From positions 237,233,143-237,297,142 of the forward strand of contig OX465281.1 of the NCBI GenBank assembly GCA_949987705.1: a stretch of DNA of 64,000 nucleotides, given 5' to 3'. The position numbers and the translations under genes were made by a program. Shown here piece after piece: positions 35,740-47,529 of the stretch (within the stretch, counting starts at the first letter, position 1; every line of letters begins with the position of its first letter). Origin of the DNA: Thereva unica (taxonomy: Eukaryota; Arthropoda; Insecta; Diptera; Therevidae). The notes beneath the pieces were generated by a model. That model was not told the origin of the DNA and searched no databases. It worked only from the letters and a program-made list of their open reading frames with translations.

Positions 35740-36273
35740 TGGGACTAGTCGGGATTTGTTGCATTTTTTGAGAGGGCGGCGCACAACACGAAATAGCCTT
35801 ATGTTACCGCTGGAATGGAAAGCTACGAGTATATCTGCCTTTTCGATTTTGAACCTCGAGTTCAGCTTTGAGGCCAGAAGAAGAGCCAAATAGTGTTGGA
35901 CCACTAGACGATAATCATTCCAAGAGCCATATCCATAATTTCGCTGATTTTGAAGAGTATACTCTTGGGGGTCCTGCAAGGGAGTAGCCTGTCTGTATAA
36001 TGAAATTAAAAACCGGATGGATTTGGCTCCGAAACGGGTACTCAGCAAACTTTGACCCCTTTGGGAGGAAAATCTTTTGGATTTTTGGTCTCGTATATGA
36101 GCAAGGATGATTGACTCCAAACTTACGAATGCTGGATGACATCTGCTCAAACCATCACGACTGAAGGAGGCAGAAGCTGCGAGTGATTCAGATTCCGGTT
36201 GTACAAGTTTCTTAGTAAAAAGTTTTCTAAAATAATTAAATACTAGGGTATATTGTTTCCTGCTTCGACGCAC
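35716..36273 (-). CDS. Unidentified 185-codon ORF
   Basis: This is one of the longest open frames in the window that does not belong to a recognised transposon. It begins MRRSRKQYTLVFNYFRKLF, is rich in basic and serine residues, and ends inside the right copy of the 148-bp duplication (…VPKKWLRTH-stop). No transmembrane segment, signal peptide, zinc motif or catalytic signature is seen. A second minus-strand frame (35915-36142) is open across the same DNA, which weakens the case. It could be an exon or ORF of an unrecognised transposon, or chance. I cannot assign a function. Confidence 0.2.
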   Translation of the reverse strand: MRRSRKQYTLVFNYFRKLFTKKLVQPESESLAASASFSRDGLSRCHPAFVSLESIILAHIRDQKSKRFSSQRGQSLLSTRFGAKSIRFLISLYRQATPLQDPQEYTLQNQRNYGYGSWNDYRLVVQHYLALLLASKLNSRFKIEKADILVAFHSSGNIRLFRVVRRPLKKCNKSRLVPKKWLRTH

Positions 36274-36279
36274 CCACGT

Positions 36280-39200
36280 ACTAATGAAACAGCAATCAAA
36301 TATTAATCGTATTCACACCCCATTTACCCTACCCTCGTTTCATTGCTCACCCGAAGTACCTCTCTAACCTTTACCTGCACTCTCCCATCATTAAATGAAA
36401 TATTTATTAAAATCCATCATTCAGGTTGACATTAAAAACGCAAACAAAATCGATACTCGTAATCAACCGCTAACCCTTCGTAAATTCCCTGGAGCACCAG
36501 CAGCACCGAATCAATATGACGCTAAAACGTTTCTATAATCGTAAATTGAACCGCTTAAATCTTTAACGAGGCCCCAAACACATCGGGATACAGCAGTTAA
36601 TCGTTACCCAAGATCTTTTTGACTTATGAAGGTGTTAGTGTGCCTTAAAGGTTCAGCTGCTCAGGTGAGATGTCACCAGCAGAAATGACGGCATTCTTCC
36701 AAAGTAAACATGTCCCTCACTCCCCCGGGTCGATGGTATGGCAAAAGTGGAGTTGGATGGTCCGTTTTTCAAAATCGTGACATATTGTAAATAATTAATT
36801 GTGTAAAAGCTTCATGTCGGTTCGAGCTGAACATAGGTCGAACTTTAGTCCGAAATGTCAAATTTTAAGGATTGGACGCTTTTATAGTTGTAGCTCGTAA
36901 TTGAAAAGCAAGAGTTGGCAATTAGGGTTATGAGTTCATTAGTTCATGAGTTCAGTGTATTTGCCATATCACAAAGGGTAGATGGTGCTGTGAATGCTTC
37001 GCATGGCGCCCCGAGGGATGCTTTTACAGATGATATAGGGCACATTACTGCTTTAACTCGGAAAAGGGGCGTTTATGTATAGTTTAACAGCTTTCTGGTT
37101 TAGGTTACGTTCTGTGCAATAATCAATTTCAGACTTCGGGCTGTTGTTGCTTCGTTGGCATGTTGCTGGAGCCTACGTGCGGCCCATTTGGGTATTCTTG
37201 CGTGCACCGTAAAAATTAACTCTACACAGCTGGCGCCATAAAGGGGTTATACACCACCAGCCCTGGTTATGGTCAGTGGGGGTTGTGCTACGCCCTGGCA
37301 TTTCGGCTCGGACAAGGCTGGTTCCATTGCCCCCAGTAACAACGCAATAAAAAGAATGCCACATAAGGTTCCGGGTTTGTCACTTTCATTTAAAATTTGC
37401 GAGCACGTAGCTATGCAATGGATATTAATATCCTTAATGTTTTGCCGTAATACATTATTCATGAAAAAGACACGCTTTCATTAGTTCCATAGAGCTTTCA
37501 AGATATAATTTTTATACCGCCGGAGATACATTCATTTTGCTGCGGATTATGTCAGACAGGCTCGGCGACGCTTTGACAGCGGTGGAAATAATATTAGAGC
37601 ATAAACCAACTGAAATAAATTTATTAATGAACTGAAAACATGAATCACGGCTGACAAATGACCGGGTTTGACTTGAAATATTAAGACATTCCCCCCCCCC
37701 CACACACACACATCCATAAAAGTATCTCCTCGCAGATGAAGGAACCTCCCACGAAATTTTCACCTCATTATAATATTCAGGAATTATGCTTCAACATTCT
37801 CGATAAATTCAAATCTCTCGAAAATATATTCCGGCCGCAGAAGTTTTAATTCGAGATATTACAAAATCCTTTTTAAAATTCATGCTCCCCCTTCCCCAGC
37901 AACATGCTCCTTTCCAATGGCAAACTTCTAAACGAAATTCTAATCAAATTCATTATGAATTCAAAATTTCCGACTCCTTGAAGAGTCGTTCGTTATATAC
38001 CTGGATATACCTTATGCGTGTAGGTGGCATGTTTACGCAAACCTTATGTGACTGAAATTTATCATGACAAGGAATAACTGCGAAAGTTCACGGCATCCTG
38101 AATGGTATTATTAAACATGCAGGATATTTCCGCGAATGATGACGAAAGGTTTTGTTCATTAGTTGTTCAAATGCGTACGGAATTAAAAACTTTTTTTTTT
38201 CTATATGGAAAAGTTTTAGTTTTCGAGCCTCTAAAATTGGATTTGCTAATTCAGGAAAGGAATTCAATTTAAATTTTAACTCCACAACTATAATTACGCT
38301 TAGTGCTATTTCGAGTAATTAAAAGGTTGGAGGTAGGATGAGTGATTAGATTAGGTGGATAAATCCTTGAAGTTCGCGTGGAATGATGATGGAACTTTTA
38401 ATGAAATTTTGTTTTAAAAAGCATTATTTTTTTTACGGGGTAGAGTATTTAATTAATGTATGTATACGCACCCTCCTGTATTTTTCACGTTTAATAAAAT
38501 TGTTTGCCAAGCATGTGAAATATGCAAAACACACGTGAAATGTTTTATAAATTTCAGAACAAAGAACCAAACCTTGGAGTGACGTGTGGAGAAGTTTTTA
38601 TTGTTGAAGGTTTCACGAATATTAAGATTAATTTTTTCATTGAACTTTAATAACTGAATTGAAAGAGATAATAAGAATTCTCGAGCAAGAAGAAAGTTTG
38701 GTGTAAGACTAATAAGAAAAAACCAAACATATCATGAACAAGCAACACTTAAAAGTAATTTTAATTAACAGCGACGTTCAGGGCGGCGTAAAACCGACAT
38801 AGTACCAAAATCTACTCCAAACTGCTAAATTGGTAGCAGATTATTGTATATAATATCAAAGGGAGTAATGTGTTGCCGTATCGAAATTGAAAGAGGCCTA
38901 AAAAATTCAGCTCTTATGGAGTTCATTTATTTATAAATAATATCAAACTAATTTAAAGTTAAAAGTCAGTTTAACAAAAACTACGGAAATATTCCTAATA
39001 TGTATCTTGGCTTCACCGACCTCAGTTCAATAAAGTTCAGTTCAATCCGCATAAGTGGCTTCATCAGCTGGCATGTTCATTTACTGGCTGGTATGTTCAG
39101 TTCGCGCTAGAAATTATTATTGCTTTTTCGTCAAAAGTTAAAAATGCAAAAGCTCACTGGAAAGATATTCCATTATTTGAGTCGATTACTCTCTTTTGGG

Positions 39201-39645
39201 CGAGGTTTTACGTTCATTCTCAATTTCATGTTTTGTTGGACGAACTAGTTTGATTTTTCCTGAGTTGAATATGTATGGGAACTGAAGCTAAAATTGATGT
39301 TCAGTGCACCAATTTGCTCGAGCTTGCGCAGTTCGGCTGGTGTAGTAGGGGTATAAGTTAAAACAGATGAAGAACATATCTTCTCCTATCCGACATAATT
39401 TTATTTTGTACAAGCATAGACGGGCATTCTTCGAATGCTTGTATAAGAAAAAATACTCAATCTACTCATAGCATATAAATAGGACACGAAATGCTGGCAA
39501 ATTGCGATAACGCACCGTTTTACTCCCATCAATATCGTGCACAATAATCTGCTTCCAATTTAGTACTCTGAAGTAAGTTTTCGAACTATGGAAGCAATGG
39601 GAGCTAGCGATGATGAATCGTGTATAAATAATCCAATAATGTGAT
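36280..39645. other. No recognised gene
   Basis: Anonymous AT-rich region. A C-run followed by (CA)n lies at about 37690-37711. No coding or transposon signal could be supported. Confidence 0.35.
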
Positions 39646-39713
39646 ATAATCCTTATATCTCACTGGTCTCAGCCATTGAAAAATCCCTCGAGGTTAAGGA
39701 GTATACACTAGTA

Positions 39714-39937
39714 GAGGTCGCGCCAAAAGAGTTGATGCCGGAGCGCGCAGCTGGGGAAATTAAAGCTGCACACAAATAAAAATTGCGCACATGTGGATAA
39801 GAAATGCGTTTATGTATTTTCAAATTTCCCCTTCGAAATTTGTTGCGACTAGGTTAAGGGACGGGAACGGTATGCGGGGATTCTACTGCGCATGGAAAAC
39901 GCGACTTTCTCGGCATCAACTCTTTTGGCGCGACCTC
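39714..39937. mobile_element. 224-bp MITE with perfect 27-bp TIRs inside the LINE
   Basis: GAGGTCGCGCCAAAAGAGTT… at 39714-39740 is an exact inverted repeat of 39911-39937. TA occurs at both borders (39712-39713 and 39938-39939). Removing the MITE and one TA gives tac-aca-cta-gta-gca-ttt, reading Y-T-L-V-A-F and joining the LINE's RT segments KEYTL and AFLDIEGAF in one frame. The insert (226 bp) is not a multiple of three, so it disrupts the ORF. Non-coding. Confidence 0.9.
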
Positions 39938-39939
39938 TA

Positions 39940-40440
39940 GCATTTCTTGACATAGAAGGAGCATTTAACAATGTTTTGCCGGATGCCATTACCCTGGCCT
40001 TGACAGAACATGGGATCGAGACATCGTTGGTGTCTCTTATTCATCAAATGCTTACTGGCATGATGATCTTGGGAGATAGCTCAGTCCGAAAGGCCGTAAA
40101 TAGAGGCACTCCGCAAGGAGGAGTACTCTCCCCACTGCTATGGCTCGTAACTATGAACCAGCTGTTGCGACGTATGCAGGCAGAGGGACATGATGTCCTG
40201 GCGTACGCGGGTGATGTTGTTATCATCAAAAAAGGAAAATTCCCTCAAGTCCTCTGTGATCTCATGGAGACAGCGCTACAAACCCTCTCAAGCTGGACTG
40301 CTACCCGCGGACTCGGCGTTAACCCAGTAAAAACGGAGCTGGTCCTCTTCACAAGGAGGTATAAGATCTCTCCGTTAACACCCCCCGGTTTAACAATGTT
40401 AGGCTCAAAATTAACAACAGTGCCAAATATCTGGGAGTAA
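39940..40440 (+). pseudogene. LINE reverse transcriptase palm
   Basis: Starts AFLDIEGAFNNVLPDAI (motif A with catalytic D), then RGTPQGGVLSPLLWLVTMNQ (motif B) and DVLAYAGDVVIIKKG, where the usual Y-A-D-D reads Y-A-G-D. The last catalytic pair is thus broken. A frameshift near 40405 ends the frame. The correct continuation, VRLKINNSAKYLGVILDKKL, lies in another frame. The open frame starts upstream within the MITE TIR, so its apparent Met at 39892 is not a LINE start. Confidence 0.85.
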
Positions 40441-40569
40441 TTCTGGACAAGAAACTCCTCTGGCATGAAAACACAGTCAGGAGCGCATTAAGAAAGCAAA
40501 CATCGCGCTTTTCGCTTGCAAAAAATCCATTGGCAGGAAATGGGGTTTCTCCCCTTACATTGTGTGATG

Positions 40570-41818
40570 GATCTACACAGCGATCGTCCGCCCAATTCTC
40601 CTTTACGGGGTTTTAGTATGGTGGCCAACTCTGAGTAAATCCACCGTGTTAAACAAATTACAGAGAGTACAAAGATGTGCGGAGTTATGCATAACAGGAG
40701 CACTTCGCTCCACTCCTACAGAGGCCTTAAATGTTATGTTATACCTCCCTCCTTTAAATCTTGTGGCAAGGGAAAGCGCAACCATCGCAGCCCTTAGAAT
40801 AAAAGAATCCGGTTTCTGGACTGGAATCAGGGGAGGGCACACGAAGGTACTGAACTCAGTTACTATCCCCACTAAAACCGACTTCTGCATTCCCGAAATT
40901 ACCTTCACGAGGAACTACGGAGTTCACAGCCCTTCACGTCGTGAATGGATAAATAGACCACACAGGTTTCAGGGTGCCATAAACGTTTTTACTGATGGCT
41001 CTAAGCTCGAGGGTCGAGTGGGAGGAGGAGTATTCTCCCCAGAACTTGGGATTGAAGTCTCCTTCCTACTTCCCGATCACTGCGGTGTATATCAAGCGGA
41101 GGTTCTAGCCATACAAGAAGCTGTTCTGCAAATCAACCACCAAGGCGATAGGAGCCGGACTGTCTACATCTTCTCAGATAGTCAGGCAGCTCTGAAAGCC
41201 CTGCGCTCCTGCAGAAACAGCTCTAGAACTACTTCTGAATGTCGCAGATCTCTTAACGAGATGGCTCAGCAGTTCAGGACCCTCCTCGTATGGGTGCCCG
41301 GTCACCGAAATATAGAGGGAAATTGTAAAGCTGATGAACTGGCTAGGAGAGGCACGACCGCTACTCTCCTCCCAGAAAAGGAAAGAGTTGGTATGCCTTG
41401 GGCCACCTTTAAACTCCGATGCAAGCAACACACAATCACACAAGCGAAAAAGCATTGGAGGGATCTGAATAAATGCACTTTGGCCAAATTAACCTGGCCC
41501 TCCTATGATCTCAGGCGAACCACCTTATTACTGAGCCTCGAGAGACAAGAATTCTCAGTTATAGTGGGAGTGTTGACCGGACACTGTCTGATAGGGACGC
41601 ATGCGACCCGTTTAGGTCTTGAGACCCACGATTTCTGCAGAAGCTGTAAGAACCTGGACGAGGCGGAAAGTGTACTACATCTCCTCTGTCACTGCCCGGC
41701 CCTAAGCAGGATAAGGTTAACCACATTTGGTGAACCCTTTCTAAGCAACTTTGCGGAAATCTCGAAGTTTGGGATCCCGCAGCTTAGAAGATTCATTACT
41801 TCCTCGAGATGGTTTTAA
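40570..41818 (+). pseudogene. LINE ORF2: thumb, RNase H and zinc-binding tail
   Basis: The frame is open from 40570, after a TGA, to the stop at 41816-41818. Early residues WIYTAIVRPILLYGV belong to the RT thumb block (in two frames). Then come NKLQRVQRCAELCITGALRS, a RNase H domain (VFTDGSKLEGRVGGGVFSPE, QAEVLAIQEAVLQI, YIFSDSQAALKAL, LVWVPGHRNIEGNCKADELA) and the zinc tail (FCRSCKNLDEAESVLHLLCH-CP). RNase H residues D (in TDGS), E (in AEVLAI), D (in SDSQ) and H/D (in PGH…ADELA) are all present. The 390-codon stretch from 40646 is uninterrupted, so this half is well preserved. Confidence 0.85.
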
Positions 41819-41930
41819 CGAAAAAACGACATTTTAACATCAAGTTTAAAATGGGATCACTATGGCATCACAATAGGCCTATCTTTTTGGCCTAAGTGTG
41901 TGGGCTTGAACCAATAGCTCAGCCATATCT

Positions 41931-41955
41931 AACCTAACCTAACCTAACCTAACCT
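41931..41955 (+). repeat. (AACCT)5, insect-type telomeric motif as LINE tail
   Basis: Five exact AACCT units (complement of TTAGG, the ancestral insect telomere repeat) sit immediately downstream of the LINE 3' UTR. Beyond them lies unrelated sequence. Confidence 0.95.
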
Positions 41956-42539
41956 ATTCCTACAAGAGAGCGTTCGTACGAAATGAAACTAGCGTTATCA
42001 GCTTTAAAGTAAAAAAACAAAAGACACATCTTAACAGGGCATTGCAGAAAAGAAAACTCCCGGAAATCTAAGGCCATGCGTTAGAGCACGCCGTAAATGG
42101 GCGAAGAGTAATGGTATTTATGGAAATGTCAGTGTTTATGATCAGCGGCCTTTTCCATTTGCTTTTTTCACGCTTTTATCTTTCACTTTGGTTCTTTTCC
42201 ATGATTTTGTATTACATCCGTTTTGCGACTGAAACCTCGATGTCGTTTGCGAACCCGATCGAAACTGAACCTGAAGGTTTCCAATGTGCAGCATTGTTTT
42301 CTTCATATCCAAAGGAGCCAAGCCAATTACAATGTTGACTGTCAGACTTTGACTTCAGGAATCCGAAATGTTTGTCTGGTAATCGTCCTTCCTTTCCACG
42401 GTAAGGAGTAGTCTATTACAAATATCCCGTTAGAAAAGTGCTGAACAGAGATATCGCTACTGAAGATTTCGAAGAGTCAATTTCGCGCTATTGTCAATTT
42501 CGCGCTAAGAGGTCAATTTTGCGCTATATTCCAAAATCT

Positions 42540-43480
42540 TTCCAGACATTCTGCTTGAAAAACGCTGGCGGGCTTCGGTAGGCGGTAGAGACAGTATATT
42601 TCTGTACCTGTAGATTACGATGACCCTGCAACCCGCTTCACGTAGCCGAAGGGTCATGCAGACTGCCTGTCGCCTGATGTACAACTCGGATATCTTCAGA
42701 TAGCGAATTAATTGAGCGCTTTCGTCAGTATTGTACACATGGCTTTCTTTATTCCGAGGCAGGCCATTATTTGGACTTGACCCAGTCTGGATCTGTTATA
42801 TTCTTTGGAATAAGCGGCTACCATGCGACGGAGCCATATGTCATCATTACCTATCGCACTATGTGTTGTTTCAAATCCTAGCTCTTGCCCAGAACCTGCT
42901 TATAGAGCCATACTGGCCTAGCCTTCGATATTCAACCTCCAATTGAACTTTGCGTCCAAAATAAGACCCGAGTACTTAGCTGACTGGGATAAGCTTAGTA
43001 CTCGACCGTTAATTGAAGGTTGACTATAGATAGGTATTTTAGTCCTGTTGGTGAAACGCATCAATACTGTCTTTTCCGGGTTGACGGAGAGCCCGTAGCG
43101 ATTGGACCAGGCTCTATCTTTTCGCCGACGCGAGCCATCTCCATAATCCTACTAATTGCGTGGATTTTCGAAGCCAAACGATACAGCTCTGTAAACACAA
43201 AATGCGTATATTGAGTCGGAAGGCAATGAGAGTAAATCATTTATAACGATTAGGAAAAACCGTGGGTGGTAGAATTGAGCCCTAGGGAATTAGAATTGAG
43301 GTGCCATCTGGCTTGATTGAACGATCACAAATAAAACTGTCAATCTAGTTGTTTAGAACTGAATTGATACCAATAGCTGGGAGCCTACATAATTGCACAG
43401 ATTGCCATACTCTGTCGAAAGCTTTGAAGATATCTAGAGGAAGAACACCGCTTAGGCAATACGTACTTTATTTCAGGCGC
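42540..43480 (-). mobile_element. Decayed LINE ORF2
   Basis: The minus strand from about 43480 reads LDIFKAFDRVWQSVQLCRLP (RT motif A), ICDRSIKPDGTS, an SILPPTVFPN block (degraded motif B), and then AEKTQCMRFTNRTKIPIYSQ. Further on come SAKYLGLILDAKFNWRLNIE and finally LYIRRQAVCMTLRLREAG (42640-42700). The order is that of a LINE RT and its post-RT region. Stops and shifts are frequent and the Y-A-D-D is not recognisable. Confidence 0.65.
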
Positions 43481-43489
43481 TATGTTAGA

Positions 43490-46480
43490 AGGTTCCCAGT
43501 CCTGTTTGTCCTCTAATAAGAACAATAAGAACACCGCTTCTTCAAACTTGCATGGTATGAATTTTATACTTTTCATTCAATAAAATTTTTGTGGTAGTGG
43601 TGGTGGTCAAAAGGGAAAAAATTAATTTTTACCTTTCTTGAAATATAGATATAAATGAACTAAATTAATAAAAAATTACGAAACATTTTGAAAATGAAAT
43701 TAATAATTTCCCTCACTTTAACTTTACTCTTTCATTCACTTATCCCAACCCTTGATAAATCTATTACATTTAACACCTAAAAATAATTGAAATAACTCAA
43801 ATTAATTGTTATTAAAACTTTCTTCAAAAGAGCCCTTATTAAAAAAAAACTTATTTCACCCTCAATTACTTCCAAATCCGTAAACTGAGTTTACTAAAGG
43901 TTCATTAAAAAAAATATCTCAGATGGTGTAGAAAATTGGGTTCAAAGTTATTTTAAGTACCACCGACATGGGTTCAACCTAAAAATGTTAAAGAAAATTT
44001 GTCCGACAAGGACTGATGGATTTAATAACGGCCTTTAGAAATTGGCGAGCAGCTTCATCTGTTATCTTATCCTTAACTGGAAGGAATGCGAAATGCTATT
44101 CATTACGAAATTCTCTATGGTGTCCAGAAATGTATTTTGGTAACTTCAGGCCAATGAGTTTGAAAGACACCCCCACCTTAGGACAGCTAATTAAGTAATA
44201 CTTAAAGGTAATTGCACTGTGCTCTTCTGTTCTGGTTGTTTTAAAGTAGCTAACTAACATTTCTACTCCTTTCTCGGAATTAAGTATAATTTGCGTAATA
44301 AGCAGAAAGTTTTGAGGTTATCCAATTTCACGTGACTGAAGTTGTGAATGCCTTAGGACATTACGGTGAGTGTGTGTGTATAAGCACACGATAAGGGTGT
44401 GTTTGTCACGCAAGTCCACACCATCATGATGAGCCTAGTGGATGAAGTTGGCTAATAGTTAAGGATTAACATAAGAGCTTAATTCTTCTTTCAGTCTGAG
44501 GATATCTAGGGGGAAATCTTCCGCTCACGTAAGCAAATACTGAAAAGGTAGAAGAAAGTAGGTGGGGTGATGAAGTGGTACGTCTGAGTTTTGTTAAACC
44601 CATTATTCACATGATCCTTCCCTTTTCTCAAAAGGGTTTATAAATGAATATTGATTTAATTGCTTCAACAAGGACCTTAAAGTTCTGTGTTTATTGTACC
44701 GGAACTTGTGCTTTTATCTCCGGGAAGTTAATTAATAACACAAACAAAGCTGGATGGACTGACCCGCAGACCATTAGGGACCAACTAGTTTTTATGTAGC
44801 TTCAAACATCGATCTACGGGTAGATTATGTAACAAATTCTATTTTCTTGTACAATGATTCCACATAATCTACAACAGGTGTTAACCACGCTTAACCTTAG
44901 GGCATCAGGAAAAACGTTTTACCCTCGTACTATCGACACATGGAAGTCATGTAAGCAGGCACTTAGGTGATTTCGCAAACATTAACAAAAATCAATTCAC
45001 TTTCTCAAGGAGCGCACAAGGTAAAAAATTCCTTCCATCTGTCAGCGTGGGACAGAGATTTACCTGAGACATAGTGGCGCAGTTTTATCTTTTTACATAA
45101 TTTCTTAAGGGAATACATTTTTTTTGGGGGTATTTATTTAACATGCAATATGTGAATTGTTGAAATTCCAGCAGCGAACTGTGGAGAAATTTAAATAAGG
45201 TAAAAAGACATTTTTCACATGTATACTTTTCCCTGACAACAATATTTCTTTTATGTGTTTTTTTTTTCGACATATTTGTTTGTCTTCCTATGCAAACATA
45301 TAACGTCTTTTCCTCCTTCTTGCGTTTCAATCATTTCCTTGGTGAATTGAGAATATAAAGACGTGTTTATACTCAACCATCTTATCCTGATGATTGCTCC
45401 CGGAGGGATGTCTTCCTTCGGTAAAGAAAAGTGGTTCGTATGGATCCATTGGGAATAATATTGGCTTTGTCATATTTTTTTTCAGTTTCACGTTCTTGAA
45501 ACAGGATGCAGCGCAAAAAGAGGACGAGGAAGTGTCATTTTTATTATTTTATTTGCGTATCAAAAATTTTTATTTTAAAATAATAACAAAAAAAAAAATA
45601 TGAGGAAAATATCAGACCTATATTTGTCCAATGAGGCATTCTAAATTTCTACAAGACAAAAACACTCATTTAATGACTTGTCTAGTGGTATGTACCAACT
45701 CGTGCTGATGTACGTCTTTATGAAGCTAAAAAGTTGCGTCTGTCATTTTTCTGTGCTTGCCTGGAATGATAAGCCACGTCGACGATGCATGTAAAAAAAT
45801 TTTTTATTTTTAACAACTTGACAGACGTTTTGATAAAGTTTCTAAATTTAACTTTATAAAAGAGACACACTTAACGACGTGGCGGAAATAGAGAGTGTGA
45901 AATAACGATGTCATTAAAAAAGTTTCAGCTAGATAAAAGGAAGAGGATGGTTGTTAACAAGTCATTTATAGAACTCTTCTTAAGCCGTACTTGGTTTCAG
46001 CATTGGATTCTCCAAGGAAACTCATTTTTACCCATATGTAAATAGAATCATAAACTGTTGTTCACATATTCAGCTAGAGATTTATTTTTAACATTATAAA
46101 TATTATACTATACTATACTACTAGCCCTTCTTTTGAAGAAGAAAAATGAGCTATAATCACCCTCATACTGCGATAGAATGGTCATCTGGGCCGTGGTCTA
46201 TTTTTTAGAACTGATAATGTATTGAAGACAGAGATTGTAAATCTTTAAACTATCGCCCCTGTATGTGCAGTGCACTACGTAGGCTATCTTGGGGTTTTGA
46301 TAACATACCGTGGGCTGGACTCGTACGTCCACTTACTGCTCTAAGCTAGAGTAAAATATGGACGACCTGAACTGTTTAGCAGACATTTCAAATTGTATAC
46401 TTGCATGACCCTAAGCTCTTTCCAGACAAAAACTGGTTGGGTTGTGGGTTTGATCCTTTTGGTCTACGCAATCAACTTAC
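43490..46480. other. No recognised gene
   Basis: AT-rich, no supported feature. Isolated frames of 60 to 81 codons carry no motifs. Confidence 0.35.
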
Positions 46481-46490
46481 TTATTTCCCT

Positions 46491-46930
46491 TTACACCTTC
46501 ATGGAACATAGGGTGGAAACCCTCCAGCGGACTCCGTTTTGTTTGACAGCTCTCAGCTCCAACCAGGATCTCCCAGTTGCTGCGGCGTCTGCTAGTAGGG
46601 TTCTCCTCCACTTTGTTCTAGGTCTTCTGACTCGACGGGATCCTTGCGGGTCCCAGTCAAGGTCCTGTTTGGCTAGATTTTTGTTTATGCATAGCAGGGT
46701 GTGGCCAACCCAATTCAATTTCCTTCGCCTGATTTGGTCGACTTTCCTTTCTTGGCCGGCAAGGAGCCATAGCTCTTCATTAGTAATTCTATCTTCCAGG
46801 CGTATTTTTAGGATACGACGTAGGCATCTGTTGATGAATACTGTTATGAACTGGGTGACTTTTCATATTTTGCAACCGTACAAAAGAACTGCCTTCACGT
46901 TGGAGTTGAACAGCCTCTACCAGTTACTCG
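46491..46930 (-). mobile_element. Second copy of the RTE-like LINE (C-terminal end)
   Basis: The minus strand reads FNSNVKAVLLYG near 46910, then NRCLRRILKI, NEELWLLAGQERKVDQIRRR, KLNWVGHTLLC and WDPQGSRRVRRPRTKWRR, ending at a stop at 46491. It is colinear with 20188-20640 and clearly the same family, with point differences, frameshifts and a small deletion. It is truncated at about 46930, within the thumb region. Confidence 0.8.
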
Positions 46931-47339
46931 TTACGGCTACTCAGCGCTGTTCGGGTGTTGCAATTAAAAGAAAGTCGCTGTGAATGTCTCCGTCCACATT
47001 TTCGCACAGGCATTGCTTGAGAAATAAAGCAAAAAACTATAAAAATTTAAACCCACCGTAAAAAAGTATATCTAGTCAAATCACCAAAAGCAGACTATGT
47101 AGTTAGCAAGAATATGAGATTTCACTATTAGTTTAAATTCATCTCTATCTATAATTAGATTAACGTTATCACATATAGAGTTGGAACACCACGCTGAGAA
47201 AGTACTAGGCTCATTTAACCCATACAATGTTCTATGCGACGATATTTTAAGGAATGACCTAGTTGGAAATATGTATAGTAGAAAGAAGAGTGAAAGAACT
47301 GCCAGCGCGAACACGCGGTCTTACTCCACCGGATTCCAT

Positions 47340-47529
47340 CCAATACTCCAGTGAGAGAACAGTGACTTCGGCTTATTATGCTAAGAGTAGGAGATTTTTG
47401 TGAAGAAAGAAGGCGAGAATGAAGAAAAGTTATCTTGATAAGAGAAATGGAAAGACGAAGGACTATGCTGTGGAGTGGTTTCGAACCACGGACCTCCGAC
47501 ATGGTAATCAAGCGCCCTTAGCCCTAGGC
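47340..47529 (-). mobile_element. tRNA-derived SINE, split by a hAT element
   Basis: On the minus strand the A-box region TAGCCTAGGGCTAAGGGCGC is followed by GATTACCATGTCGGAGGTCC, the B-box-like GGTTCGAAACC and a CTTCGTCTTTCC-containing body. The 5' end of the head (GGAACTGCGGGTCTTGGTAG) now lies at 48295-48314, separated by the 757-bp hAT insertion. Same family as the heads near 975, 15300 and 63838. Confidence 0.6.

Larger units (their letters stand above)
39650..41955 (+). mobile_element. 5'-truncated LINE with RT, RNase H and (AACCT)n tail
   Basis: The LINE begins within the RT fingers (PYISLVSAIEKSLEVKEYTL at about 39651-39710). It is split by a MITE (39714-39937), continues with the RT palm and thumb, RNase H and a zinc-binding tail to a stop at 41816-41818, and has about 110 bp of 3' UTR. 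It ends in five AACCT units at 41931-41955. The element is 2.3 kb including the MITE, with no endonuclease. RNase H-bearing LINEs of this type belong to the I/R1/LOA group; the exact clade is inference. Confidence 0.8.
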
